Source: Actinoplanes oryzae
Lineage (GTDB): Bacteria > Actinomycetota > Actinomycetes > Mycobacteriales > Micromonosporaceae
DNA length: 48,249 bases
Reading direction: 5' to 3'
Assembly (NCBI RefSeq): GCF_030757795.1
Contig: NZ_JAUQWH010000058.1
Coordinates: 1 to 48,249 of the forward strand
Each line of letters opens with the position of its first letter. Positions within the stretch are counted from its first letter, which is position 1. Positions 23,913 through 31,446 of the stretch are shown here, in pieces. The position numbers were made by a program, and so were the translations under genes. The notes under the pieces were generated by a model that was given only the letters and a program-made list of their open reading frames with translations, ran no database searches and was not told the DNA's origin.

Positions 23913-25370
23913 ATGACCGACGAAGCTGCCCCGCCGCCCCCGGGCGGCACCACGCCCCCGCCACCGCCGCCGGGGAACCCGCCGCCGTGGTTCGGCGCCG
24001 GCACCGACGGACCGGTCTGGTCCCGCGAGAAGCTGATCCGCCCGGCCCAGGGCCGCTACATCGCCGGCGTCTCCGGCGCCATCGGCCGGGCCACGAACAC
24101 CGACCCCGTGCTGTGGCGGGTGCTACTCGCCGTGCTGGGCTTCTTCGGCGGCGTCGGCGTGCTCGTCTACCTGCTCGGCTGGCTGCTGATCCCGGCCGAG
24201 GGCGACACCGCCTCGCCGCTGGAGTCGCTGCTCGGCCGCGGCAAGTCGGCCATGAAGCCGCTGTCCGTCGTGCTGCTGGGCGCCGGGGCGGCGCTGACCT
24301 TCGCGTTCATCGTCCAGGACGGTTTTCGGGCGACCCTGCTGGCCGCGGCCGTCCTCGTGTGCGCCGCGCTCGTCCTCAAGCGCAGCGGCAAGTTCCCCGC
24401 TCCCCCGGCCGCGGCGCCCACCGTCGCCTTCTCGGCCCCCACGGCCGAGCCGGCCGCGACCGCACCGGCCGGCGAACCGGTGACTCCGCCGCCGCCGGAC
24501 CCGTACACCCCGCCGCCGGGTCCCTACACTCCGCCGCAGGACACGTCCAATGCGCCACAGGACCCGTACACCCCGCCGCAGGCGCCTCGCTTCACCCCGC
24601 CGCAGGCGCCTCGCTTCACCCCGCCGCAGGCGCCTCGCTTCACCCCGCCGCCGCCTGGTGGCTACCGGCCTCCGTTCGCGCCGCACGGTCCGTTCGCCCA
24701 GGGCGCCGACCGCCCGCCGTACGGACCCCCGCCGCAGCAGGCCCCGGCCCCCCGCGCCCCGAAACCGCCCAAGCAGCGCTCCAAGCTCGGCCGGATCACG
24801 TTCTTCGGGCTGATCGTCGTGATGGGCGTCCTGGCCCTCGCCGACTCGGCCGGGGCGAGCGTGCCCGTGTCCGCCTACTTCGCGGCCGCCCTGACCACGA
24901 TCGCCACCGGGCTGATCGTGGGCGCCTGGCTCGGCCGCGCCCGAGGCCTCATCTTCCTGGCCCTGCTCGCCACCTTCGGCCTGGCCGTCTCCACCGGCGT
25001 CGAGCGCTTCGGCGGGCACGTCGCCAACAGCAACTACCGGCCGCAGACCCTCGCCGCCGTCGCCGACCGGTACGACTTCACCATCGGCAACGCCACCCTC
25101 GACCTCCGCGCGCTCGACTTCACCGGCCAGGACCAGGCCGTGGCCGTGTCGATGCGGGTCGGACAGGTCCGGGTGCTGCTGCCCGACAGCGTCGACACGT
25201 CCGTCACCGTGGCGCTGGACGACGGCCGGGCCGCGATCTTCGGCCAGTCCTACGACGGCGGCAACCTCAGCAGCCGCGAGATCACCGACCTCGGCGTGGA
25301 CGGCCGCGGGGGCGGCACGCTGCGCCTGACCATCGACATGGACGCCGGCAACGTGGAGGTCATCCGATGA
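23913..25370 (+). CDS. PspC-domain membrane protein with LiaF-like C-terminus
   Basis: This 485-residue protein has a Pro-rich head and a PspC domain (about 36-100: RPAQGRYIAGVSGAIGRATN). Membrane helices, a Pro-rich linker (about 165-285) and two or three further helices (about 292-365) follow. The C-terminal beta domain begins YDFTIGNATLDLRALDF and ends in DMDAGNVEVI, like the LiaF/toastrack domains of envelope-stress sensors. The linker has three copies of PPQAPRFT encoded by a 24-bp tandem repeat. It is divergent from the kinase, and with it could form a three-part sensor in which this protein restrains the kinase, as LiaF does in Firmicutes; that role is inferred. Confidence 0.85.
   Translation: MTDEAAPPPPGGTTPPPPPPGNPPPWFGAGTDGPVWSREKLIRPAQGRYIAGVSGAIGRATNTDPVLWRVLLAVLGFFGGVGVLVYLLGWLLIPAEGDTASPLESLLGRGKSAMKPLSVVLLGAGAALTFAFIVQDGFRATLLAAAVLVCAALVLKRSGKFPAPPAAAPTVAFSAPTAEPAATAPAGEPVTPPPPDPYTPPPGPYTPPQDTSNAPQDPYTPPQAPRFTPPQAPRFTPPQAPRFTPPPPGGYRPPFAPHGPFAQGADRPPYGPPPQQAPAPRAPKPPKQRSKLGRITFFGLIVVMGVLALADSAGASVPVSAYFAAALTTIATGLIVGAWLGRARGLIFLALLATFGLAVSTGVERFGGHVANSNYRPQTLAAVADRYDFTIGNATLDLRALDFTGQDQAVAVSMRVGQVRVLLPDSVDTSVTVALDDGRAAIFGQSYDGGNLSSREITDLGVDGRGGGTLRLTIDMDAGNVEVIR
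24573..24644 (+). repeat. Three exact 24-bp tandem repeats inside the LiaF-like gene
   Basis: Units at 24573-24596, 24597-24620 and 24621-24644 encode PPQAPRFT three times. Being in frame and exact, they suggest recent slippage. Confidence 0.9.
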
Positions 25371-25696
25371 AACCGCACCGCACGGACGGCGTCTCGCTCA
25401 GCTTCGGGCTGATCTTCCTGTTGGTCGCGCTCTGGTGGGCGGTCAGCCAGCTTTTCACCGTACGGCTGCCCGCGGCGGGCTGGCTCGTCGCCGGCGGACT
25501 CATCGCCTTCGGGACGGCCGGGCTGCTCGGGGCCATCCGCTCCGGGCGGCGCACCGAGGAGCCGGCGCCCGTGCCGGCCGAGGCCGCGGTGGAGGTGCCC
25601 GGGGAGGACCTCCCGCCCGGGATGCACGCCGAGATCGTGCGCGAGCTGATGGACGACAAGGTCGATCTCCCCGACCCGGAGCGCCCCGGCCACTGA
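25367..25696 (+). CDS. Small two-helix membrane protein coupled to LiaF-like gene
   Basis: This 109-residue protein has two hydrophobic segments (about 11-30: LSFGLIFLLVALWWAVSQLF, and 37-56). An acidic, Pro-rich cytoplasmic tail follows and ends DKVDLPDPERPGH. The ATG overlaps the preceding stop (ATGA) and GGAGG lies seven bases upstream, so translation is coupled. No family is recognised with confidence; the position suggests a partner of the envelope-stress module. Confidence 0.8.
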   Translation: MKPHRTDGVSLSFGLIFLLVALWWAVSQLFTVRLPAAGWLVAGGLIAFGTAGLLGAIRSGRRTEEPAPVPAEAAVEVPGEDLPPGMHAEIVRELMDDKVDLPDPERPGH

Positions 25697-25733
25697 TCGC
25701 CCCTCCGGCAGGAAACCCTCAGCGAACGCGCAA

Positions 25734-25739
25734 TATGCT
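25734..25739 (+). promoter_or_regulatory. -10 hexamer of psd (leaderless)
   Basis: TATGCT lies eight bases before the ATG at 25748. GGAAAC stands about 17 bases upstream of it, but it is not a standard -35. Confidence 0.4.
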
Positions 25740-25747
25740 CTCTTGCC

Positions 25748-26992
25748 ATGACGCCGTTTCCCACCGTCTCCACCGCGCCCGTGACCGGCGTCGGCCCCCG
25801 TGCCGCCCGCAGCCTCGCCGCCGAGTTCGCCCGGCACAACGCCCCGGCGTCGGCCCTGGTGATCGGCGCCGATCACGCGTCGGCCGTGGTGGAGGCGGCG
25901 GTCGAGGCGCTGCTGCCGGGTGACTCGCTGACGCTGGTCACCGGCGAGCGGAGCACGGCCGACCTGCTCCGCGACCACATCGCCGGGCTGGGCAGCTGGA
26001 TCGCCGACCGGGTCCGGGTGGTCGACTCGCTCGAGGAGGCCGAGCCCGCGGACGTGGTCATCTTCGGCGAGCCGCTGACCGGCACGGCCGAGGAGGCGCG
26101 CGCGGCGCTCGACGCGGTGAGCAAGCACCTGCGGGACGGCGCGGTGGTCAGCGTCGCGACACCCGCGGTTCCCGGGCGTACGGGTGGGGCGGCGGCGGAG
26201 CTCTTCCGGCAGAGCGCGCTCTTCGGGGTGGGCTCCGACCTCGTCCTGCGCAACCAGCCCCCGCTGCGCATCCACAAGCTCCGCTTCTCACCCGCGGACC
26301 CGGCGATCGCCGCGACGCTCGCCCCCGCCTACCGCCCGTCGAGCGTCCCGGTCACCCGCACGATGCACCTCGACTCCAACGGCGTCGCGGCCGCCGGCAT
26401 CGCGCTCGGCCTCGCCGCGGTCGCCCGGGCCGCCCGGCCCAAGTCGAAGCTGTGGCTGCTGCCCGCGCTGGCCGCCGCCCCGGTGGCCGCCTTCTTCCGC
26501 GACCCCGAGCGCGACGTGCCCACCGAGGCCGACGCCGTGGTGGCCGCCAGCGACGGCAAGGTCCTGTCCGTCGAGCACGTGACCGACCCCCGGCTCGGCG
26601 AGGGCGAGTTCCTGCGGATCGCCGTCTTCCTGTCGGTGCTCGACGTGCACGTCAACCGGGTGCCGGTCGCCGGCCGCGTCGCCGACTACTTCGTGATCGA
26701 CGGCGGCTACGCCAACGCCATGACGGCCGCCGCCGAGCACAACGTCGCCGCCTACACGGTGCTCGACACCGACCACGGCCGGGTCGTCGTGGCCCAGCGC
26801 ACCGGGCTGATCGCCCGCCGCATCGTGCAGCGGGCGCCGGTGGGCACGCTCGTGGCGCGGGGCGAGCGGATGGGCCTCATCCGGTTCGGCTCGCGCACCG
26901 ACGTCTACCTGCCGGCCGACCGCGCCACGGCCGTCGTCGGCGTCGGCGACCGGGTGATCGGCGGCAGCTCGGTCATCGCGCGCTGGAGCTGA
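25748..26992 (+). CDS. psd: Phosphatidylserine decarboxylase fused to a methyltransferase-like domain
   Basis: This 414-residue protein has two parts. The C-terminal part (about 200-414) is an archaeal-type/short Psd: FFRDPERD, VAASDGKV, FLSVLDVHVNRVPVAG, ERMGLIRFGSRTDVYLP and the self-cleavage site GGSS (405-408), where Ser407 becomes the pyruvoyl group. It decarboxylates phosphatidylserine to phosphatidylethanolamine at the membrane. The N-terminal part (about 20-165) has alternating strands and helices like a SAM-dependent methyltransferase (SALVIGADHASAVVEAAV... ADVVIFGEPLTG), with a degenerate glycine motif. The downstream convergent gene is pssA. The fusion is unusual; whether the N-part is catalytic is unknown. 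Confidence 0.9.
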   Translation: MTPFPTVSTAPVTGVGPRAARSLAAEFARHNAPASALVIGADHASAVVEAAVEALLPGDSLTLVTGERSTADLLRDHIAGLGSWIADRVRVVDSLEEAEPADVVIFGEPLTGTAEEARAALDAVSKHLRDGAVVSVATPAVPGRTGGAAAELFRQSALFGVGSDLVLRNQPPLRIHKLRFSPADPAIAATLAPAYRPSSVPVTRTMHLDSNGVAAAGIALGLAAVARAARPKSKLWLLPALAAAPVAAFFRDPERDVPTEADAVVAASDGKVLSVEHVTDPRLGEGEFLRIAVFLSVLDVHVNRVPVAGRVADYFVIDGGYANAMTAAAEHNVAAYTVLDTDHGRVVVAQRTGLIARRIVQRAPVGTLVARGERMGLIRFGSRTDVYLPADRATAVVGVGDRVIGGSSVIARWS

Positions 26993-27186
26993 CCTCGCCC
27001 GGAGCCGGCCTCGCCCCCGGCCGGTCCGAGCTGGCCTCGCCCTTCGCCGGTCGGCCCGGGCTGGCCTCACCCTCTTGGATGGCCCGGGCTGGCCTCACCC
27101 TTGGACGGCCCGGGCTGACCTCGCTGCCCGGCGCCCGGACAGCGGGCACGAGCTACCGGCGCGAGCGGAGCCCGAGCTGCTTGCGC
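26993..27186. repeat. Degenerate tandem repeats after psd
   Basis: Imperfect units around CGGCCCGGGCTGGCCTCACC recur about every 20-25 bases between 26995 and 27120. They are non-coding and lie between psd and the terminator. Confidence 0.6.
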
Positions 27187-27214
27187 CAGCGGAACCCGAG
27201 CTTGCTCCACGACA

Positions 27215-27241
27215 AAGGGGCCGTCCCGTGGACGGCCCCTT
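27215..27241. terminator. Terminator between convergent psd and pssA
   Basis: AAGGGGCCGTCC (27215-27226), a CGT loop and GGACGGCCCCTT (27230-27241) form a perfect 12-bp stem. On the plus strand a short TTTT follows after five bases. It may serve both strands. Confidence 0.75.
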
Positions 27242-27289
27242 CAACGTTTTCGGTTCAGCGGATCAGGCCGACCCTCTCCGCCCAGCGCT

Positions 27290-27392
27290 GCTCAAGTCAG
27301 CGCCGCACCGGTCAGGTCAGCACCGTGCAGGACAACGCCGCGCCGCTCAAGTCAGCGCCGCTCAAGTCAGCGCCGCGCCGCTCAAGTCAGCG
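27290..27392. repeat. Four copies of GCTCAAGTCAGCG
   Basis: Copies start at 27290, 27345, 27360 and 27380; copies 2 and 3 are an exact 15-bp tandem. Further GTCAG-containing variants lie around them, up to the pssA stop. Confidence 0.8.
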
Positions 27393-27435
27393 TCATGCGC
27401 GCAGATCAACGCCGCGCGGGTCACCACCGCACGGG

Positions 27436-28428
27436 TCAGCGACGTGCGCGGAGCCAGAGGACCGGGCCGCTGAACAGGTAGGCGGCGACGGCGAGGATGA
27501 AGGTGACGCGCGGGTCCACGAGCGCGCCGACGACCGGCAGCACCAGCACCCACGGCGGCAGGCGGAAGAGGCGGGCCAGCTTCACGTAGGGGAAGCTGGA
27601 GACCATGGCGAACGCGAGCAGCGCGACGCCGCCCAGCAGGGCCAGGCCCGGGATCGGCAGGCCGATCAGCACCGTGACGGCGAGGACCGCGGCGACCCAG
27701 GTGGTGGGCACGCCGGAGAAGAACTTGCCGTCCTTGGGCGAGACGTTGAAGCGGGCCAGGCGGATGGCGGCGCACCCGGCGACCAGGCCGCAGGCGATGA
27801 CGGCGGCGGCGGTGGGGACGGTGCCGGCCAGGGAGGCGTAGACCACGACGGGCGCGGCCAGGCCGAAGGAGCACATGTCGGCCATGGAGTCCATCTGGGC
27901 CCCGAAGGGACTCGAGACGCCGAGGCGACGGGCCAGGGCGCCGTCGAGGCCGTCGAAGGCGACGCAGGCCACCAGGCAGGCGGCGGCGATGCGGGGCTCG
28001 CCGTTCATCGACAGGAAGATGGCGAGCATGCCGAGGCCGATGCTGGCCAGGGTGCAGGCGTTCACCAGGGCGAAGCTGACGCGCCGGCGGGCCGTCCGCT
28101 CGCCTGGGAGCAGGGCGCCGTCGGACGCGAGACCGGCCGCCGGCGGCTGCGCCATGGCGGCGGGGCCGTGGCTGGCGGGAGCGACGGTCGAGTGGCCGCG
28201 GCCGGCGAGCGGGACGAGATCGGTCCCGACGTGGATCACCTCGGCCCGAGTGGCCGTGGCGGCGCGCCCGGTGAGATCACCGGGCCGGCGGCCCACCCGC
28301 ACCAACAGGGCCTGCCGGGCGAGACTTCCGCCGCGGCGCAGCCGGCCTGCCCAACGACGTCCGGCGGGACGGGGACTATCCGTCGTACGACGCCGGCGCC
28401 AAGGGGTTCTCGGCACGTGCTCCTCCAT
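27436..28428 (-). CDS. pssA: CDP-diacylglycerol-serine O-phosphatidyltransferase PssA
   Basis: This membrane enzyme joins serine to CDP-diacylglycerol, making phosphatidylserine, the substrate of the convergent Psd. The CDP-alcohol phosphotransferase motif is complete: DGLDGALARRLG...GAQMDSMAD within about residues 145-175, giving all four Asp residues. About eight hydrophobic segments follow residue 110. The first ~110 residues are Arg-rich and Pro-rich. Codon use in the first ~40 is poor (many A/T third bases), so the true start may be the in-frame GTG at 28302 or later; 28428 is the longest option. The enzyme identity is secure, the start is not. Confidence 0.9.
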   Translation of the reverse strand: MEEHVPRTPWRRRRTTDSPRPAGRRWAGRLRRGGSLARQALLVRVGRRPGDLTGRAATATRAEVIHVGTDLVPLAGRGHSTVAPASHGPAAMAQPPAAGLASDGALLPGERTARRRVSFALVNACTLASIGLGMLAIFLSMNGEPRIAAACLVACVAFDGLDGALARRLGVSSPFGAQMDSMADMCSFGLAAPVVVYASLAGTVPTAAAVIACGLVAGCAAIRLARFNVSPKDGKFFSGVPTTWVAAVLAVTVLIGLPIPGLALLGGVALLAFAMVSSFPYVKLARLFRLPPWVLVLPVVGALVDPRVTFILAVAAYLFSGPVLWLRARR

Positions 28429-28666
28429 CTTGGGGTCGGTCTCCCGCCCGGCTGACAGCCTGCGGGGTGGTGCTCCTTCGCCCGTACGCCTACGGACCGT
28501 GATTCGAGCGGGTTACACAATCGCACAGCCGGACTCTTCTTGGCGAGATGCCGACCGGCCGTCATGTGCAACGGCGTTTTGTGGAGTTTTCATCCTCCGT
28601 GCCGGGCGAGGAGGCGCGTTCACTGCCTGGCCCTGTGACGAGTCTAACCGGTCCTGCCGAGGCCGA

Positions 28667-29566
28667 TCACCGTTGAGCCTTTTCGTCCGCGAGCCACCCG
28701 AGGGCCCGCGCAGTGATGTCCGTCAGCGGCAGCGCCTTCGCCTCCTCGGCGCCGAACCACCCCGCCGCGGCGGTGGAGCCGCCGGCCGCCTCGACGACGA
28801 CGGGCGGCGTGGGCCGGTCGACAATCACCCTGAACAGCACGCGGACGACATGCCAGTCGACGGGTACGCCCTCCGGCCCGAGCGCCGCGGGATCGTGCCT
28901 GTGCGAGGTCGCCAGCAGCCGCGTCACCCGGCCGTGCTGACCGGTCTCCTCGAGGAGCTCGCGCGCCAGCGCCGCCTCCGGCTGCTCCCCGTGGTCGGTG
29001 CCGCCGCCGGGCAGGTGCCACAGCCCGGCGCCGGGATAGCCGGGCGCGATCCGCGTGAGCAGCATCCGGTCGTCCGGGTCGGTGACGAGACCGTACGCGC
29101 CGAAGCGCTGGTTCCCCCGTACGGGTGGCTCGTCCGGCTTGTCCGGAACGTCGGACGGAGTGACCGCCCGCCCGAGAACACCCGCAGTGAACGGCATCAG
29201 CGGCAGATCATCACTGACCGTGACCCACGTCACCCGGTCGGTCGTGCCCGCCACTTCGTCCCGCAACGTCCCGCCGACGACCTCGACGGCGTAGATGATG
29301 CGATCGGTGTGCTCCCACGCGTCGGTGCCGGGCAGCCGGAAGACGTCGGCCGTGACCGAGTGGAGGCCGGCGATCCGCACGTCGAGCCCGGTCTCCTCGG
29401 CGAACTCGCGCACCACCGTGTCGTTGGGGTCCTCCCCCTGCTCCACGCCGCCGCCGGGCAGCGTCCACAGGCCCGGGAACGCCGACAACTCCGAGTTGTG
29501 GGCGAGCAACACCCTGCCGGATTCATCCCGGCAGAGGCCGTACGCCCCGATCCGTCTGACCTTCAC
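28667..29566 (-). CDS. Double-Nudix hydrolase, copy A
   Basis: This 299-residue protein has two Nudix domains. The first Nudix box is GGGVEQGEDPND...REFAEETGL (about 38-60) and the second GGGTDHGEQPEA...RELLEETGQ (about 181-203). Both keep the full GX5EX7REUXEEXG pattern, so both should bind metal and hydrolyse a nucleoside diphosphate-linked substrate. The substrate is not predictable. The GTG start has a TAATCT hexamer exactly seven bases upstream and no ribosome site, so it is probably leaderless. The second domain is close in sequence to the second domain of copy B, which lies just upstream. Confidence 0.9.
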   Translation of the reverse strand: MKVRRIGAYGLCRDESGRVLLAHNSELSAFPGLWTLPGGGVEQGEDPNDTVVREFAEETGLDVRIAGLHSVTADVFRLPGTDAWEHTDRIIYAVEVVGGTLRDEVAGTTDRVTWVTVSDDLPLMPFTAGVLGRAVTPSDVPDKPDEPPVRGNQRFGAYGLVTDPDDRMLLTRIAPGYPGAGLWHLPGGGTDHGEQPEAALARELLEETGQHGRVTRLLATSHRHDPAALGPEGVPVDWHVVRVLFRVIVDRPTPPVVVEAAGGSTAAAGWFGAEEAKALPLTDITARALGWLADEKAQR

Positions 29567-29573
29567 CCGTACG

Positions 29574-29579
29574 AGATTA
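29574..29579 (-). promoter_or_regulatory. -10 hexamer of Nudix copy A (leaderless)
   Basis: TAATCT reads on the minus strand at 29579-29574, seven bases before the GTG at 29566. Confidence 0.5.
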
Positions 29580-29605
29580 GGCCCTGCCTCCGGAGAAGCA
29601 GGGCC
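29580..29605 (-). terminator. Terminator of Nudix copy B
   Basis: GGCCCTGC (29580-29587) and GCAGGGCC (29598-29605) form a perfect 8-bp stem eight bases past the stop of copy B. It abuts the -10 of copy A, so the two genes look like separate transcripts. Confidence 0.6.
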
Positions 29606-29612
29606 GCGTCCG

Positions 29613-30566
29613 TCAGCTGAGACCGGCCGCCTTGAGCGCCTCGGCGGTGACCTCGGTGACCTCGTCGTCGCCGAACTTGCGCACGTCGTCGAGCGCCATC
29701 CAGCACGCCTCCGAGGTCGAGCCGCCGACGTCGTGGATGACCACCTCGGTGGGCGCGTCGACGATCACCCGGTAGTACGCCCGGACGCCGTGCCAGTCGA
29801 TGGGATAGCCCTCGGGCCCGAGCGAGGCGGCGTCCCGGTGGCTGGCCACGCCGAGCAGCTCGACGAGCCGGCCCGCCTGCCCGGTCTCCTCGACGAGCTC
29901 CCGGATGAGCGCGGTGCCGGGCTGCTCGCCGTAGTCGGTGCCACCGCCGGGCAGATGCCAGCGGCCGCCGCCGGGGTAGCCGGGCGCGATCCGGGTGAGC
30001 AGGAGGCGGTCGTGCGGGTCGGTCGCGATGGCGTACGCGGCGAAGCGCTGCGACCGGTGCAGCCCGTCCGGGCCGGGGTAGGCGTAGAACGACGGGAAGT
30101 CGGGGACCACCTCGGGCGGGATGTCCTGCACGGCGGGCAGGTCGAGGGCGGCCGCGGTGAAGGCCCGCAGGCGCAGCTGGGCGGCCTCCTCGAGGGTGCA
30201 CCAGCGGACCAGGTCGGTGGGCTGCCCCACGCGGTCCACCAGGGCGCCGCCCCGGACGGACACCTCGTAGATCAGGCGGTCGGTGTGGATGGTGACGCCA
30301 CGATGCGGCACCGCTCTCATGTCGGCCAGCACGTCGCGCAGCCCGGTCACCGTGACGGACAGGCCCGTCTCGGCGGCGGTCTCGCGGACGACGGTGTGGT
30401 TCGGGTCCTCGCCGTGGTCGACGGCGCCACCGGGCAGCGACCAGACGCCGGGCGTGCCGGAGCTGGCCGAGGCCCGGACCAGAAGAACGCGGCCGTGCGG
30501 GTCGGTCGCGACTGCATATGCCGCAATCTTGCGGAGCGGCTCCAACGCGGGGGTCACGGGCGGCAT
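29613..30566 (-). CDS. Double-Nudix hydrolase, copy B
   Basis: This 317-residue protein also has two Nudix domains. The second box is intact: GGGTDYGEQPGT...RELVEETGQ. The first reads GGAVDHGEDPNH...RETAAETGL, in which the first Glu of the EE pair is Ala. That residue helps bind metal, so the first domain may be weakened or altered in specificity. LLLTRIAPGYPGGGRWHLPGG closely matches LLLTRIAPGYPGAGLWHLPGG of copy A, showing that the two genes arose from one double-domain ancestor. ATG start; no strong ribosome site. Confidence 0.9.
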   Translation of the reverse strand: MPPVTPALEPLRKIAAYAVATDPHGRVLLVRASASSGTPGVWSLPGGAVDHGEDPNHTVVRETAAETGLSVTVTGLRDVLADMRAVPHRGVTIHTDRLIYEVSVRGGALVDRVGQPTDLVRWCTLEEAAQLRLRAFTAAALDLPAVQDIPPEVVPDFPSFYAYPGPDGLHRSQRFAAYAIATDPHDRLLLTRIAPGYPGGGRWHLPGGGTDYGEQPGTALIRELVEETGQAGRLVELLGVASHRDAASLGPEGYPIDWHGVRAYYRVIVDAPTEVVIHDVGGSTSEACWMALDDVRKFGDDEVTEVTAEALKAAGLS

Positions 30567-30732
30567 CTTGCCCGGTTTATGTTAACTCCGGGAAACGTCT
30601 GTCGGATTCCTGACAGGGCGACAACGGAAAGTAATCGCAGTTCAGGGCGTGTCTTCGCACTGAGCGCAGGCGGTATGTAACACACAGCAAAGCCCCGAAT
30701 CATGCCAAGATCACGCGGTGCGACGATCGCCC

Positions 30733-30770
30733 AAAAAGGACAGATGGGCGCCCCGGGCGGGGCACCCATC
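30733..30770 (-). terminator. Intrinsic terminator of PspC gene
   Basis: On the minus strand GATGGGTGCCCC (30770-30759) pairs with GGGGCGCCCATC (30754-30743) with one T-G pair. TGTCCTTTTT follows (T run 30737-30733). Confidence 0.8.
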
Positions 30771-30778
30771 GATCAAAC

Positions 30779-31375
30779 TCACTGCCGCGGACCGCCGCTG
30801 ACGGGCGCTTCCGACGCCGGCGAATCGGCCGGCGACGGGTCGCCCGGCGCGGCGGCGGCCGGCGCGGCGGCGGCCGGCGCGGCGGCGGCCGGCGACGCAT
30901 CACCCGGCGTGACGGCGGCCGGAGAGGCAACGGGCGGCGTGGCAGCGGCCGGAGAGCCGGCGGCCGGAGAGGCGGCGGGCGGCGTGGCAGCGGCCGGAGA
31001 GCCGGCGGCCGGAGAGGCGGCGGCCGTCGGCGGCGCGGGGGGAGTCAGGTCCGAGGGCGTCACGAAGCCGCCGGCACCGCCCGCACCCGGCGTGTACGGC
31101 TGACCCCACCCCGGATCGGCCGGCTCCCGCCACGCCGGGGCCGCGGGCGCGACCTCCTCCGGGATCAGGAACCACATGACCGGGTACGCGACCAGCGCCA
31201 CGCCCCACGTCACCACGGCCACCACCGCGAACCCGACCCGGACCAGCACCGGATCGATCCCGAAGTACCGGCCGACGGCGCTGCACACCCCGGCCACGAT
31301 CCGATCGTCGAGCGGCCGCCGCAACTGCCGGTACGGAGCGACGCCGGGAGCACCAGAACCAGGAGAAGTAGTCAT
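30779..31375 (-). CDS. PspC-domain protein with Pro/Ala low-complexity tail
   Basis: This 198-residue protein has a PspC domain (about 20-80: LRRPLDDRIVAGVCSAVGRYFGIDPVLVRVGFAVV) with two hydrophobic segments, then a C-terminal tail of SPAAGSPAAATPP-type repeats. It is the third PspC protein within 9 kb. PspC proteins sense or buffer membrane stress. The ATG at 31375 (MTTSPGSG) is chosen over an upstream TTG. The tail gene segment contains exact 45-bp and 15-bp repeats and may vary in length. Confidence 0.85.
   Translation of the reverse strand: MTTSPGSGAPGVAPYRQLRRPLDDRIVAGVCSAVGRYFGIDPVLVRVGFAVVAVVTWGVALVAYPVMWFLIPEEVAPAAPAWREPADPGWGQPYTPGAGGAGGFVTPSDLTPPAPPTAAASPAAGSPAAATPPAASPAAGSPAAATPPVASPAAVTPGDASPAAAAPAAAAPAAAAPGDPSPADSPASEAPVSGGPRQ
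30932..31021 (-). repeat. Two exact 45-bp tandem repeats in PspC gene tail
   Basis: Units 30932-30976 and 30977-31021 are identical and in frame. Three 15-bp units rich in GGCGGC lie nearby at about 30847-30893. Confidence 0.85.
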
Positions 31376-31446
31376 GTCCCCAGGCTGCGGCAAGGGCGGC
31401 CCCGAAAACCTCGGTGACCGCCCCGATACGACCCTGAATTACCGGG

